Source: CBEULR01 sp965544035 (GTDB lineage: Bacteria > Bacillota > Desulfotomaculia > Desulfotomaculales > Desulforudaceae). Taken from it: a stretch of DNA of 64,000 nt. Under the pieces are notes generated by a model, which was not told where the DNA came from, made no database searches, and saw only the letters and a list, made by a program, of their open reading frames with translations. Numbering within the stretch: position 1 is the first letter of the stretch; every line of letters begins with the position of its first letter. Positions 57,420-64,000 of this stretch are shown here, in pieces. Location: assembly GCA_965544035.1 (NCBI GenBank), contig CBEULR010000008.1, positions 57,283 to 121,282 on the forward strand. The letters are read 5' to 3'. The translations under genes and the position numbers were made by a program.

Positions 57420-57837
57420 TACGCACCTCCTCCGGCCTCTCCGTCATTTCCAACACCTCGTGCGGGCAAAAGCGGGCACAGGCACCGCACTGTATGCACA
57501 CTATGGGACGTTGTTCGGCCTCGTCAAAAGTGATCACACCCGCAATACAGGCCGGTACACAAGCCTGACATCCGGTACACTTGTCGCGCACAAAACGCAC
57601 ACCCCCGCCTCTGCGGGGAACCAATGCGCCCTCCGGACAGGCCGCAGCGCAGCTAGGGTCTATGCAACCAAGGCAGATATTGGCCGCCAGCTTGCTCTGA
57701 AGACCGCCGCGGGTGCGGATCTGCACCGCGCTCTTGGAAAGCGAGTAATCACCGTACACCGTGCGGGCACAGGCCAGCATACAGGAGTAGCAGCCGATGC
57801 AGCGGTTCATATGCTTAACGGATAAAACCCTTGCCAC
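57412..57837 (-). CDS. 4Fe-4S polyferredoxin, partner of aldehyde oxidoreductase
   Basis: The 141-residue protein resembles DmsB/HycB-type electron-transfer subunits with four cysteine groups: CIGCYSCMLAC (13-23), CLGCIDPSCAAACP, CTGCQACVPAC and CIQCGACARFCP, enough for four [4Fe-4S] clusters. No twin-arginine or other signal peptide is present, so it is cytosolic. The 8-bp overlap with the AOR gene supports its role as electron acceptor of AOR. Confidence 0.9.
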   Translation of the reverse strand: MARVLSVKHMNRCIGCYSCMLACARTVYGDYSLSKSAVQIRTRGGLQSKLAANICLGCIDPSCAAACPEGALVPRRGGGVRFVRDKCTGCQACVPACIAGVITFDEAEQRPIVCIQCGACARFCPHEVLEMTERPEEVRNA

Positions 57838-57857
57838 TATTATTACCCCAGCCTTAT

Positions 57858-58082
57858 TTATCGGCGGAAAATCACGTTCAGCACCACCGTCAGAATTATG
57901 CTCAGCAAGAGCATGGTCACGATCGGGAAGTAAAAGGTGAAATTTCCCCGCTGAAACACAATATCGCCCGGCAGCCGGCCTATACCGGGGATCTTTCCGG
58001 CCACCAGCATCAGAACACCCAATCCGGCCATCACTAGGCCGGCAATAATCAAAATCCTTCCGAAACCCTGAAACAGCTCCAT
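57858..58082 (-). CDS. DUF2905 membrane protein
   Basis: The 74-residue protein has two membrane helices (RILIIAGLVMAGLGVLMLVA and IVTMLLLSIILTVVLNVIF) flanking the conserved GRLPGDIVFQRGNFTFYFPI loop, the hallmark of DUF2905. It is usually found beside ruvB and queA. Here the AOR pair lies between it and queA. Function unknown. Confidence 0.92.
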   Translation of the reverse strand: MELFQGFGRILIIAGLVMAGLGVLMLVAGKIPGIGRLPGDIVFQRGNFTFYFPIVTMLLLSIILTVVLNVIFRR

Positions 58083-58101
58083 CTCACGCTTTTCCTCCTA
58101 C

Positions 58102-58150
58102 TGCCCTGAACAATACTCTTGCACCCGTGTCCTCCGGGTTTACCCTCGAG
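58102..58150. repeat. Dispersed intergenic repeat, copy 3
   Basis: TGCCCTGAACAATACTCTT then CACCCGTGTCCTCCGGGTTTACC and CTCGAGG: same layout as the copies at 40.3 and 55.6 kb (CTGAA, then CCCGTGTC-TCCGGGTTTACC). Same orientation as copy 2. Confidence 0.7.
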
Positions 58151-58230
58151 GGCATATCCGGTAGCATGTCGGGGCTTCTGTAGCTGCTCGTGAAAGCGCT
58201 TCGGCATTGCCTCAGCGCACCAAGGCTTGG

Positions 58231-58266
58231 CCTGCGTGTTCTCCGGGTTTACCCTCCGGACGCCAC
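58231..58266. repeat. Dispersed intergenic repeat, copy 4
   Basis: CCTGCGTGTTCTCCGGGTTT then ACCCTCCGGACGCCAC; a direct repeat of copy 3 about 105 bp away, with the GGACGCCAC end shared with copy 2. A low-complexity tract of ACTGAGTACT/ACTACTCACT type lies 26 bp further, at the 3' end of queH. Confidence 0.7.
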
Positions 58267-58314
58267 TACCCCATACTAAAATTTCCTCTTCCACTGAGTA
58301 CTAGATACTACTCA

Positions 58315-58845
58315 CTACTTTCGATAATAACGCTCTTTTTCGCTGAAAACACAGCCGCAGTACTGCTGCCGATACATCCCCAGTTCGCGGGAACGCCGGG
58401 TGGCCTCCTTATATCCTTCCCGGAAGTCCCGGTACAAAAACGGAATACCGAATTCAGCGCCGGCAGCCTCCCCCACTTCGCGGATCAGGTCATGCTTCTG
58501 GTACGGGCTGACCAGGAGAGTGGTAGTGAAACCGTCGAACTTACCCTTCCGGGCCATCCGCGCAGCCTCACGCAGGCGCATCCGGTAGCAGAAACGGCAT
58601 CGCTCACCCTCGCGGTAGACCACATCCCTGAAATAGGTCTCCAGCGGGTAGTCGGGCGCAAAGATCACCTTCCAGTCCTGCGCCTTCGCGTAGGCGTCCA
58701 GCGTTTCCAAGCGCCTTCGGTATTCTGAGTAAGGATGGATATTGGGATTATAGAAATAGCCGTAAACAGCGTGCCCCTCATCGCGCAGAGCTTGCAGCGG
58801 GTAGATGGAGCACGGTCCGCAGCAGGCGTGCAGCAAGACTTTCAC
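58315..58845 (-). CDS. queH: Epoxyqueuosine reductase QueH
   Basis: Last step of queuosine synthesis, the non-cobalamin alternative to QueG. I use the GTG at 58845 (VKVLLHACCGPCSIYPL), with GGAGG 8 bases upstream; product 176 residues. The metal and active cysteines are visible in HACCGPC (7-13), CRFCYRMRL near 88 and QQYCGCVFS near 160. Together with tgt and queA it completes the tRNA part of the pathway in this block. Confidence 0.92.
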   Translation of the reverse strand: MKVLLHACCGPCSIYPLQALRDEGHAVYGYFYNPNIHPYSEYRRRLETLDAYAKAQDWKVIFAPDYPLETYFRDVVYREGERCRFCYRMRLREAARMARKGKFDGFTTTLLVSPYQKHDLIREVGEAAGAEFGIPFLYRDFREGYKEATRRSRELGMYRQQYCGCVFSEKERYYRK

Positions 58846-58922
58846 GGCTTTCGCCTCCAACTGCAGTATCAAGCTGATTATAGCACCTTGCCGCGGTGGC
58901 TCTCAAACAGGGGTGGGAAGTC

Positions 58923-59948
58923 CTACCATAATGTCTCCTGCTGGTTTTCCGGGAGCGGCCGTCCCAAATGTTCGTAGGCCAGGGGTGTGGCCGTACGCCC
59001 GCGCGGCGTCCGGGCCAGCAGGCCGATCTGCAGCAGATACGGTTCGCAAACGTCTTCCAGCGTTACCGCTTCCTCTCCGGTGGCCGCAGCCAGCGTTTCC
59101 AGTCCCACCGGTCCGCCTCCGAAGAGCTCGATCAAAGTGCGCAACAGACGGCGGTCGGTACCGTCCAGCCCCAGGGTATCCACCCCCAGAAAGTCCAGCG
59201 CCTCCCGCGCCAGTTCGGTGGTTATCCGCCCATCCGACCGCACTTCGGCAAAATCACGCACCCTCTTGAGAATTCGGTTGGCTACACGCGGCGTTCCGCG
59301 CGAACGCCGTGCGATCTCCTGTGCCCCGCCCGGGTCGATCCGGACGCCGAGAATTCCGGCACCGCGCATAACAATCCGTTCCAAATCAGCCGTGTTGTAA
59401 AACTCAAGCCGCAGAATCACTCCGAAGCGGTCACGCAGCGGAGAGGTCAGCAATCCCGCCCGGGTCGTCGCCCCGACCAGCGTGAAATCCGTTAAATTGA
59501 GGCGCAGGGAACGGGCACCCGGCCCCTTGCCGATCACGATGTCCAGCGCAAAATCCTCCATCGCCGGGTACAGAATCTCTTCGACCGTTCGCGACAGGCG
59601 GTGCACCTCATCGATGAACAGTACATCACCATGCGTCAGATTGGTCAGGATGGCCGCCAGATCACCCGGACGCTCAATCGCCGGTCCGGAGGTGGTACGG
59701 ATACTCCCGCCCATCTCCCGGGCGATAATCTGTGCCAGTGTCGTCTTGCCCAGTCCGGGCGGCCCGAAAAGCAATACATGGTCCAGCACCTCACCGCGCT
59801 GGCGCGCGGCCTGGATCACCAGTTCAAGTGTTTCCTTTACCCGGTCCTGGCCGATAAACTCATCCAGCCGCTTTGGCCTAAGACCGGCCTCGTCCGCATC
59901 TTCGGTATGCAGATGAGGCGCCACAATTCTGTCTTCCACGCCATCCAT
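58923..59948 (-). CDS. ruvB: Holliday junction branch migration helicase RuvB
   Basis: The 341-residue AAA+ motor has RPKRLDEFIGQDRVKETLEL-type start (LRPKRLDEFIGQDRVKE), Walker A GPPGLGKTTLAQIIA near 62-76, Walker B LFIDEVHRLSR, the arginine-rich sensor LRDRFGVILRLEFY, and the C-terminal DNA-binding winged helix. Complete. It lies 23 bp after ruvA. Confidence 0.98.
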   Translation of the reverse strand: MDGVEDRIVAPHLHTEDADEAGLRPKRLDEFIGQDRVKETLELVIQAARQRGEVLDHVLLFGPPGLGKTTLAQIIAREMGGSIRTTSGPAIERPGDLAAILTNLTHGDVLFIDEVHRLSRTVEEILYPAMEDFALDIVIGKGPGARSLRLNLTDFTLVGATTRAGLLTSPLRDRFGVILRLEFYNTADLERIVMRGAGILGVRIDPGGAQEIARRSRGTPRVANRILKRVRDFAEVRSDGRITTELAREALDFLGVDTLGLDGTDRRLLRTLIELFGGGPVGLETLAAATGEEAVTLEDVCEPYLLQIGLLARTPRGRTATPLAYEHLGRPLPENQQETLW

Positions 59949-59971
59949 TCTCCTTTACAAGCCCCGGTCTC

Positions 59972-60556
59972 CTATTTTCGGTCCAAAGCCTTAAGTGCCG
60001 CTTTCACCATTTCTCCCGGATCGGGCGGCGCCTGTCCGCCTATCAGGCGAAGCGCCTCGGCGGCTTCACGCTCGTTGTAGCCCAGTGCCATCAGGGCCGC
60101 CAGTGCCTCCCCGGCAGCCGTACCATCTGCACCGCCGGCATCGGCCAAATGATGTTTTTCAATGCGGTCCTTTAATTCCACGATAATCCGCCGGGCGATT
60201 TTCTTTCCTATACCCGGAACCGTAGAAAGCGTCGCCGCATCTTCCTGCAGCACCGAAGACCAGAACCGAGCCGCCCCCAGCAGGCTGACCGAAGCCAACG
60301 CCGTGCGCGGTCCGACCCCGCTGACACTGAGCAGCTGCAAGAAAGCCGTCCGGTCCGATTCATCTTCAAAACCAAACAGCTCCATCGCATCCTCACGCAC
60401 CGCCAGATGGGTATAAAGCTTCACCTTCTGCCCGAGCGGGGGCAAAGCAGCCAGCACATTGGCCGGAACGTTGACGTGCAGCCCCACCCCGCCGACTTCA
60501 ATTATCACAGCGTCCTTCAAGACAGCTGCCAGTAACCCGTTAATGTGCGCAATCAA
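59972..60556 (-). CDS. ruvA: Holliday junction DNA-binding protein RuvA
   Basis: The 194-residue protein has the N-terminal OB domain (MIAHINGLLAAVLKDAVIIE), the DNA-binding helix-hairpin-helix motifs LLSVSGVGPRTALASVSLLG and LSTVPGIGKKIARRIIVELK, and a C-terminal domain (ALMALGYNEREAAEAL) that contacts RuvB. It overlaps ruvC by 4 bp. Confidence 0.98.
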   Translation of the reverse strand: MIAHINGLLAAVLKDAVIIEVGGVGLHVNVPANVLAALPPLGQKVKLYTHLAVREDAMELFGFEDESDRTAFLQLLSVSGVGPRTALASVSLLGAARFWSSVLQEDAATLSTVPGIGKKIARRIIVELKDRIEKHHLADAGGADGTAAGEALAALMALGYNEREAAEALRLIGGQAPPDPGEMVKAALKALDRK

Positions 60557-61041
60557 ATCGCGGTAGCTCCTCTCCGGTTATGACAATGACAAATCGCTAC
60601 AGCCAGGGCATCGGCTACATCATCCGGTTTTGGCGCCTCGCGCAGACCCAGAATGGCACGCACCATAAACTGAACCTGCTCCTTTGAGGCCCGTCCCCGT
60701 CCGGTCGTCGCCTGCTTCACCTGAGGCGGAGTGTACTCAAAAACGGCCGCCCCCGCCTGCGCAGCCGCCAACAAGGCCACGCCGCGGGCCTGGCCGACAA
60801 CCAAGGCCGTCGATACGTTACGGTTGAAAAACAGCTGTTCTACCGCAACCTCGGCGACCTGATAAGTCTGCAATACGCTGGTTAACTGACTATAGAGGAG
60901 GTGAAGTCTCTGCGTCAGGGAGGCATCGGCAGGGGTGTAGATGCAGTCATAGGCCACCACCCGGTAGCTGTTCTGAAAGAGCTCCAGTACGCCGTAACCC
61001 GTTCGGGCGATCCCCGGATCTATTCCCACCACAGCCTGCAT
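60553..61041 (-). CDS. ruvC: Holliday junction resolvase RuvC
   Basis: The 162-residue RNase H-fold nuclease has the four acidic residues: GIDPGIARTGYGVLE (D7), VAVEQLFFNRNVSTAL (E about 68) and the C-terminal DVADALAVAICH pair. Length and motifs are typical. First gene of ruvCAB. Confidence 0.98.
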   Translation of the reverse strand: MQAVVGIDPGIARTGYGVLELFQNSYRVVAYDCIYTPADASLTQRLHLLYSQLTSVLQTYQVAEVAVEQLFFNRNVSTALVVGQARGVALLAAAQAGAAVFEYTPPQVKQATTGRGRASKEQVQFMVRAILGLREAPKPDDVADALAVAICHCHNRRGATAI

Positions 61042-61079
61042 CGTCCGCCTCCTTTGTTGCTATTTCGACGGTAGGCAAT

Positions 61080-61694
61080 TTAATCCTTCAGTTCATCCAG
61101 ATTTTCCAAGGCCGCGTGCAGGGCATCGTCATTCTCAAACTCCAGTTCCCGGCGCAATTCAACCTGTATTTCCGGGCTCTGAGCCTCAAAATCCATCGCC
61201 TGTTCCAGCTTCCGCCGGTAGTCCGGGGAGAGACTCTCAACCCTGATCTGTTCCACCTGAACCACACGCTCATCCCGTCCCAGCGGCCCCTCGTACACAG
61301 CCACATATCCTTCAGAGATGCCCAGGTGTCGGTAAGCCCTGTGTTCAGAACACAGCTCGTCGGTCTGCTGCATGATCAGAAGCCCCGCCTCGGGATCATA
61401 GGACACTTCCAAGCCCTCAACGGCGCCATAGTACTCCTTGACGGCTTCGATATCCATACCCTCCAGTTCCTTTAGGACCGGCCCGGCATACACCGTCTCG
61501 ATCTTCCCACACGGATAGACGATCCGATGCTCCATATCACCGACCGCTTCGACAGCAGCGTTCAAATCATGCTGCGACAGGCTATACGCACCGGCTCCGA
61601 CCAGTATCGCCGCTGCCGCTGCCGCGAGGCCGCTCATCAAGTATTTCCGGTAGTTCACCGATTGCCACCTCCTTATAATTCTAGTTCTTTCCAT
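61080..61694 (-). CDS. BofC-like protein (BofC C-terminal domain)
   Basis: The 204-residue protein has a short cytosolic start, one membrane helix (LMSGLAAAAAAILVGAGAYS, about 19-38) and an exported domain with YPCGKIETVY, EYYGAVEGLEVSYDPEAG, CSEHRAYRHLGISEGYVAVY and EGPLG. These motifs match the BofC C-terminal domain; in Bacillus BofC restrains SpoIVB signalling, which leads to sigma-K activation. Identity by domain is fair; the exact role is inferred. It lies between yebC and ruvC. Confidence 0.8.
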   Translation of the reverse strand: MERTRIIRRWQSVNYRKYLMSGLAAAAAAILVGAGAYSLSQHDLNAAVEAVGDMEHRIVYPCGKIETVYAGPVLKELEGMDIEAVKEYYGAVEGLEVSYDPEAGLLIMQQTDELCSEHRAYRHLGISEGYVAVYEGPLGRDERVVQVEQIRVESLSPDYRRKLEQAMDFEAQSPEIQVELRRELEFENDDALHAALENLDELKD

Positions 61695-61711
61695 AAGGAG
61701 CGCGGCAAATA

Positions 61712-61735
61712 CAAAAAAGCCGTCCGGAGACGGCT
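61712..61735 (-). terminator. Rho-independent terminator of yebC
   Basis: AGCCGTC/GACGGCT with a 4-base loop, followed by TTTTTTG on the minus strand, 35 bp after the yebC stop. Confidence 0.9.
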
Positions 61736-61769
61736 AGGTAAGACGGACTATCGTCTGGCAGTTCGGTAA

Positions 61770-62498
61770 TTACGCGTCTTCCAGGTTGGTATACACATCC
61801 TGCACGTCGTCGTTCTCCTCAAGCGCATCCACCAAACGCATCACGCTATCAACTTCATCCTCGGCCAGCGGCACGGTAGCCTGCGGAATCATCGTGATTT
61901 CCGCATCAGCCGGCTCAATTCCGTTCGCCTTTAACCCCTCAACGACAGTATGCAGTTCTTCAGCAGCCGTGATCAATTCGTAAACCTCATCCGTCGTGTT
62001 CACGTCCTCGGCGCCTGCTTCAAGAGCAAGCAGCATCAGATCATCCTCGGAAATATCGGTTGTCTTACGGTCGATGATAATGATCCCCTTTGATTGAAAC
62101 TGCCAGGCTACACACCCGGCCTCGCCGAGATTACCCCCGTACTTTGAAAACAGATGCCGCACATCGGCCGACGTCCGGTTTCGATTATCGGTGAGGGCGC
62201 GCACCAGCACGGCCACACCTCCCGGTCCATATCCCTCATAAAACAGCTCCTCATAGCTGCTTCCTTCCAGATTCCCGACTCCTCTTTGAATCGCCCGGTT
62301 AATATTTTCGTTCGGAATATTAGCCTCTTTCGCCCTTTGAATCGCAGCCTTTAGACGCGGATTTCCTTCCGGATCGCCGCCGCCTTCACGCGCGGCAACG
62401 ATAATCTCCCTGGCCAGCTTGGTAAAAAGCTTGCCGCGCTGAGAATCCGTCTTCGCCTTCTTGCGTTTAATCTGAGCCCATTTTGAGTGTCCAGCCAT
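61770..62498 (-). CDS. yebC: YebC/PmpR-family transcriptional regulator or translation factor
   Basis: The 242-residue protein starts MAGHSKWAQIKRKKAKTDSQ, then RGKLFTKLAREIIVAAREGG, the universal YebC signature, and has three domains with EGYGPGGVAVLVRALTDNRN near 85-104 and a C-terminal DVYTNLED. Family members bind DNA as regulators or help ribosomes at proline stretches. It stands upstream of the bofC-like/ruv genes with a terminator between. Confidence 0.96.
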   Translation of the reverse strand: MAGHSKWAQIKRKKAKTDSQRGKLFTKLAREIIVAAREGGGDPEGNPRLKAAIQRAKEANIPNENINRAIQRGVGNLEGSSYEELFYEGYGPGGVAVLVRALTDNRNRTSADVRHLFSKYGGNLGEAGCVAWQFQSKGIIIIDRKTTDISEDDLMLLALEAGAEDVNTTDEVYELITAAEELHTVVEGLKANGIEPADAEITMIPQATVPLAEDEVDSVMRLVDALEENDDVQDVYTNLEDA

Positions 62499-62516
62499 CT
62501 ATTTCACCTCTAACCT

Positions 62517-62547
62517 GAAAATCCCGCCGCTTCTCAAGCCGGCGGGA
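62517..62547 (-). terminator. Rho-independent terminator overlapping the end of nadE
   Basis: TCCCGCCGG pairs with GCGGCGGGA on the minus strand and TTTTC follows. The 5' stem strand contains the last codons of nadE (GTC CCG CCG GCT) and the loop its stop, so the terminator is built into the coding end. Confidence 0.8.
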
Positions 62548-63259
62548 CTAGTGGCATAAACCGTTTGTGCCTGTGCTTCTCACTCAGCTCATTCACCTTA
62601 CGCCGAACCCGTTCGTCACCTTTGCCTTCAGCAAGGTAATCGTCAATCTCCTCATAGGAAATACCCATTTCAGCCTCGTCGTTGTGTCCTTCCCATAGAC
62701 CGGCAGAGGGCTGCTTATCAATGATCGACTGCGGCACACCGAGATATGACGCCAGCTTTCTCACATCACGCTTGAGCAGATTAGCTAAAGGCATCAGATC
62801 GACCCCGCCGTCGCCGTACTTCGTATAATAGCCAACCAATATTTCGCTGCGATTGAGCGTCCCCAACACAAGCGCTTTCCGCCGCGCCGCGTAAAAGTAC
62901 AGCGTGGCCATCCGAAGCCGGGGCTTAATATTCGCAACCGTCAAGTCATCATTCTTCGCATCGTACGTCGTCTCGCCGGTCAGCTCCTTAATCATCGCCA
63001 AGAACGGCTGCTCCAAAGACACGGTAACTGTCGGGATCTCCAACGCTTCGGCCACCAAGGCCGCATCGCGGGCATCCTCCGGAATACTAAAACACGGCAT
63101 AATTACACCCAAAGTGTTATCCGGAAAAGCCCGCTTCGCCAAAGCAGCGGTCACCGATGAATCAATGCCCCCGCTCAGCCCTATTACAAAACCGGTGGCT
63201 CCGGCCTTATCAACCGTTTCTCTCAGCCACTCGATTAATTCGGCTGCCACTTGACGCAT
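62534..63259 (-). CDS. nadE: NAD+ synthase (ammonia-dependent)
   Basis: Amidates nicotinate adenine dinucleotide to NAD. The 241-residue protein has the pyrophosphatase loop GLSGGIDSSVTAALAKRAF near residue 28-46, GTLNRSEILVGYYTKYGDGG near 130-150, then DLMPLANLLKRDVRKLA and PSAGLWEGHNDEAEMGISYE. It lacks the N-terminal glutaminase domain of glutamine-dependent enzymes, so free ammonia is the likely donor. Single gene with its own terminator. Confidence 0.96.
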   Translation of the reverse strand: MRQVAAELIEWLRETVDKAGATGFVIGLSGGIDSSVTAALAKRAFPDNTLGVIMPCFSIPEDARDAALVAEALEIPTVTVSLEQPFLAMIKELTGETTYDAKNDDLTVANIKPRLRMATLYFYAARRKALVLGTLNRSEILVGYYTKYGDGGVDLMPLANLLKRDVRKLASYLGVPQSIIDKQPSAGLWEGHNDEAEMGISYEEIDDYLAEGKGDERVRRKVNELSEKHRHKRFMPLVPPA

Positions 63260-63441
63260 TGCACAGAACCTCCCGACAACTTATGCGCATCCCAGGTCTA
63301 TGATAACACAATTATGCCACATTCTTAACTATTAGCGGGAGTCCGCTCAAATTCCTTCAACAGGGCATAATATTTGTTTAACACTTCCCCACCAAGTAGT
63401 AAGCCCCGGTCCCCCGCTGACTAATGGCCAGACCAAGAAGG

Positions 63442-63485
63442 AAAAGCAAGGACCCCTGCTCCATATCAATGGATCAGGGGTCCTT
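63442..63485 (-). terminator. rRNA operon terminator
   Basis: AAGGACCCCTG pairs with CAGGGGTCCTT (11 bp) around a 16-base loop that itself holds ATCCATTGATATGGAG; GCTTTTCC follows on the minus strand. It lies just beyond the 5S gene. Confidence 0.88.
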
Positions 63486-63494
63486 GTGTAAATT

Positions 63495-63608
63495 ATTCCG
63501 GCAGCGACCTACTCTCCCGGGATGTCCCAGTACCATCGGCGCTGGAGGGCTTAACTGCCGTGTTCGGGATGGGAACGGGTGTTTCCCCTCCGCTATAGCC
63601 ACCGGAAA
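63495..63608 (-). rRNA. rrf: 5S ribosomal RNA
   Basis: The minus strand shows a complete 5S: terminal stem TTCCGGTGGC/GCTGCCGGAA, then GGAAACACCCGTTCCCATCC and CGAACACGGCAGTTAAGC, CCGATGGTACTGGGA and GGGAGAGTAGGTCGCTGCC. About 113 nt; ends are estimated from the closing stem. It lies 3' of the 23S gene in the usual order. Confidence 0.97.
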
Positions 63609-63838
63609 CTTGAGATGTGGGAGGTGGGATGTTAGAGGTGAGAACACCTCTCCCCAGCTCACTCATCTATTTTTCAATCTTAGTGGAATTCGCCTTGGCG
63701 AATTCCCTCCACCGCCTCCAACCTCTCACTTCTCACCTCACACCTCAGTCAGGTGTCATCATTGGGTTAAGACGGCCAAACACAACAAGTGTGTCAATAA
63801 TGTACTAGTCCTTGATAAACCATATAGCGTAGGTACCC
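63609..63838. repeat. 23S-5S spacer with low-complexity inverted arms
   Basis: The 230-bp spacer has no tRNA. It holds a G-rich arm (TGAGATGTGGGAGGTGGGAT, continuing to 63645) and a matching C-rich arm (63707-63752, CCTCTCACTTCTCACCTCAC) that can fold back on each other, with a perfect hairpin GGAATTCGCC-TT-GGCGAATTCC at 63685-63706 between them. This could form the processing stem between 23S and 5S. Confidence 0.6.
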
Positions 63839-64000
63839 TGGTCAAGCCCTCGACCGATTAGTACCGGTCAGCTAAACCGATTGCTCGGCTTACACCTCCG
63901 GCCTATCTACCTGGTCGTCTACCAGGGGTCTTACCCGGTTAACCCGGTGGGAAACCTAATCTTGAGGTGGGTTTCGCGCTTAGATGCTTTCAGCGCTTAT
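63839..64000 (-). rRNA. rrl: 23S ribosomal RNA, 3' end (partial)
   Basis: The last 162 bases match the 3' terminus of 23S rRNA on the minus strand: ATAAGCGCTGAAAGCATCTA, AGCGCGAAACCCACCTCAAG, TAAGACCCCTGGTAGACGAC and the closing TACTAATCGGTCGAGGGC. The gene continues beyond the window. The exact 3' end is estimated. Confidence 0.96.

Noticed and set aside
1..64000. tRNA genes, CRISPR arrays, transposases or prophage genes
   Set aside because: None seen in the larger spacers; the repeats found are not regularly spaced arrays and no transposase-like frame occurs.

Overview
The window looks like a chromosome segment of a spore-forming, strictly anaerobic, Gram-positive bacterium of the Desulfotomaculum/Pelotomaculum type (Clostridia in the broad sense, Peptococcaceae-like). 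The reasons are sporulation genes (sigK, a YteA-type protein, a BofC-like protein), a trimeric [FeFe] hydrogenase, a tungsten-type aldehyde:ferredoxin oxidoreductase, haem made by the siroheme (Ahb) route, and fairly high G+C. The lineage is inferred from gene content; no 16S rRNA lies in the window.

Layout. 1-10 kb (minus): one long run of mobAB, yqeG, aroE, aroC, aroK, aroB, gspE, gspF and four prepilin-like genes, the last cut by the window edge. 10-14 kb: sigK, a sensor kinase whose first membrane half is cut off by an in-frame TGA, a small unknown gene, and a ferredoxin followed by a 58-residue ORF. 14-20.6 kb (minus): a cobalamin riboswitch with a terminator platform, then a DUF4430 lipoprotein, a secreted alpha/alpha-barrel protein, an ECF transporter (T, fused A1A2, S) and an endonuclease/exonuclease/phosphatase-family gene. 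20.6-31.6 kb: assorted single genes (NadR-like P-loop protein, PanE-like reductase, paired gate proteins, radical SAM, M24 peptidase, glgA, minC, Nudix, hsp20, a MarR regulator divergent from a glycine-rich repeat protein). 31.7-35.7 kb: hydrogenase HndACD. 35.9-47.1 kb: a near-complete haem operon from a prenyl synthase through met8, hemA, hemC, cobA-hemD, ahbC, hemB, ahbD, ahbA, ahbB to hemL, with a 250-bp inverted-repeat element between ahbC and hemB. 47-63 kb: yteA, DUF5665, UPF0210 and ACT genes, then the conserved yajC/secDF/tgt/queA/queH/ruvABC/yebC/nadE block, interrupted by an aldehyde oxidoreductase pair. The window ends in an rRNA operon (5S and the 3' end of 23S, minus strand).

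The most interesting system is the riboswitch-controlled B12 locus. Its two exported proteins correspond to the two halves of animal transcobalamin/intrinsic factor (alpha6/alpha6 barrel and DUF4430 beta domain) but are separate genes placed directly ahead of an ECF importer. I read this as a two-piece corrinoid-capture device feeding the ECF permease. Other points worth a second look are the long palindrome in the haem operon, a dispersed repeat with the core GTGTCATCCGGGTTTACC that brackets the aldehyde oxidoreductase genes, a perfect 20-bp MarR operator, and the sensor-kinase nonsense codon. No tRNA, CRISPR array, transposase or prophage gene was seen.
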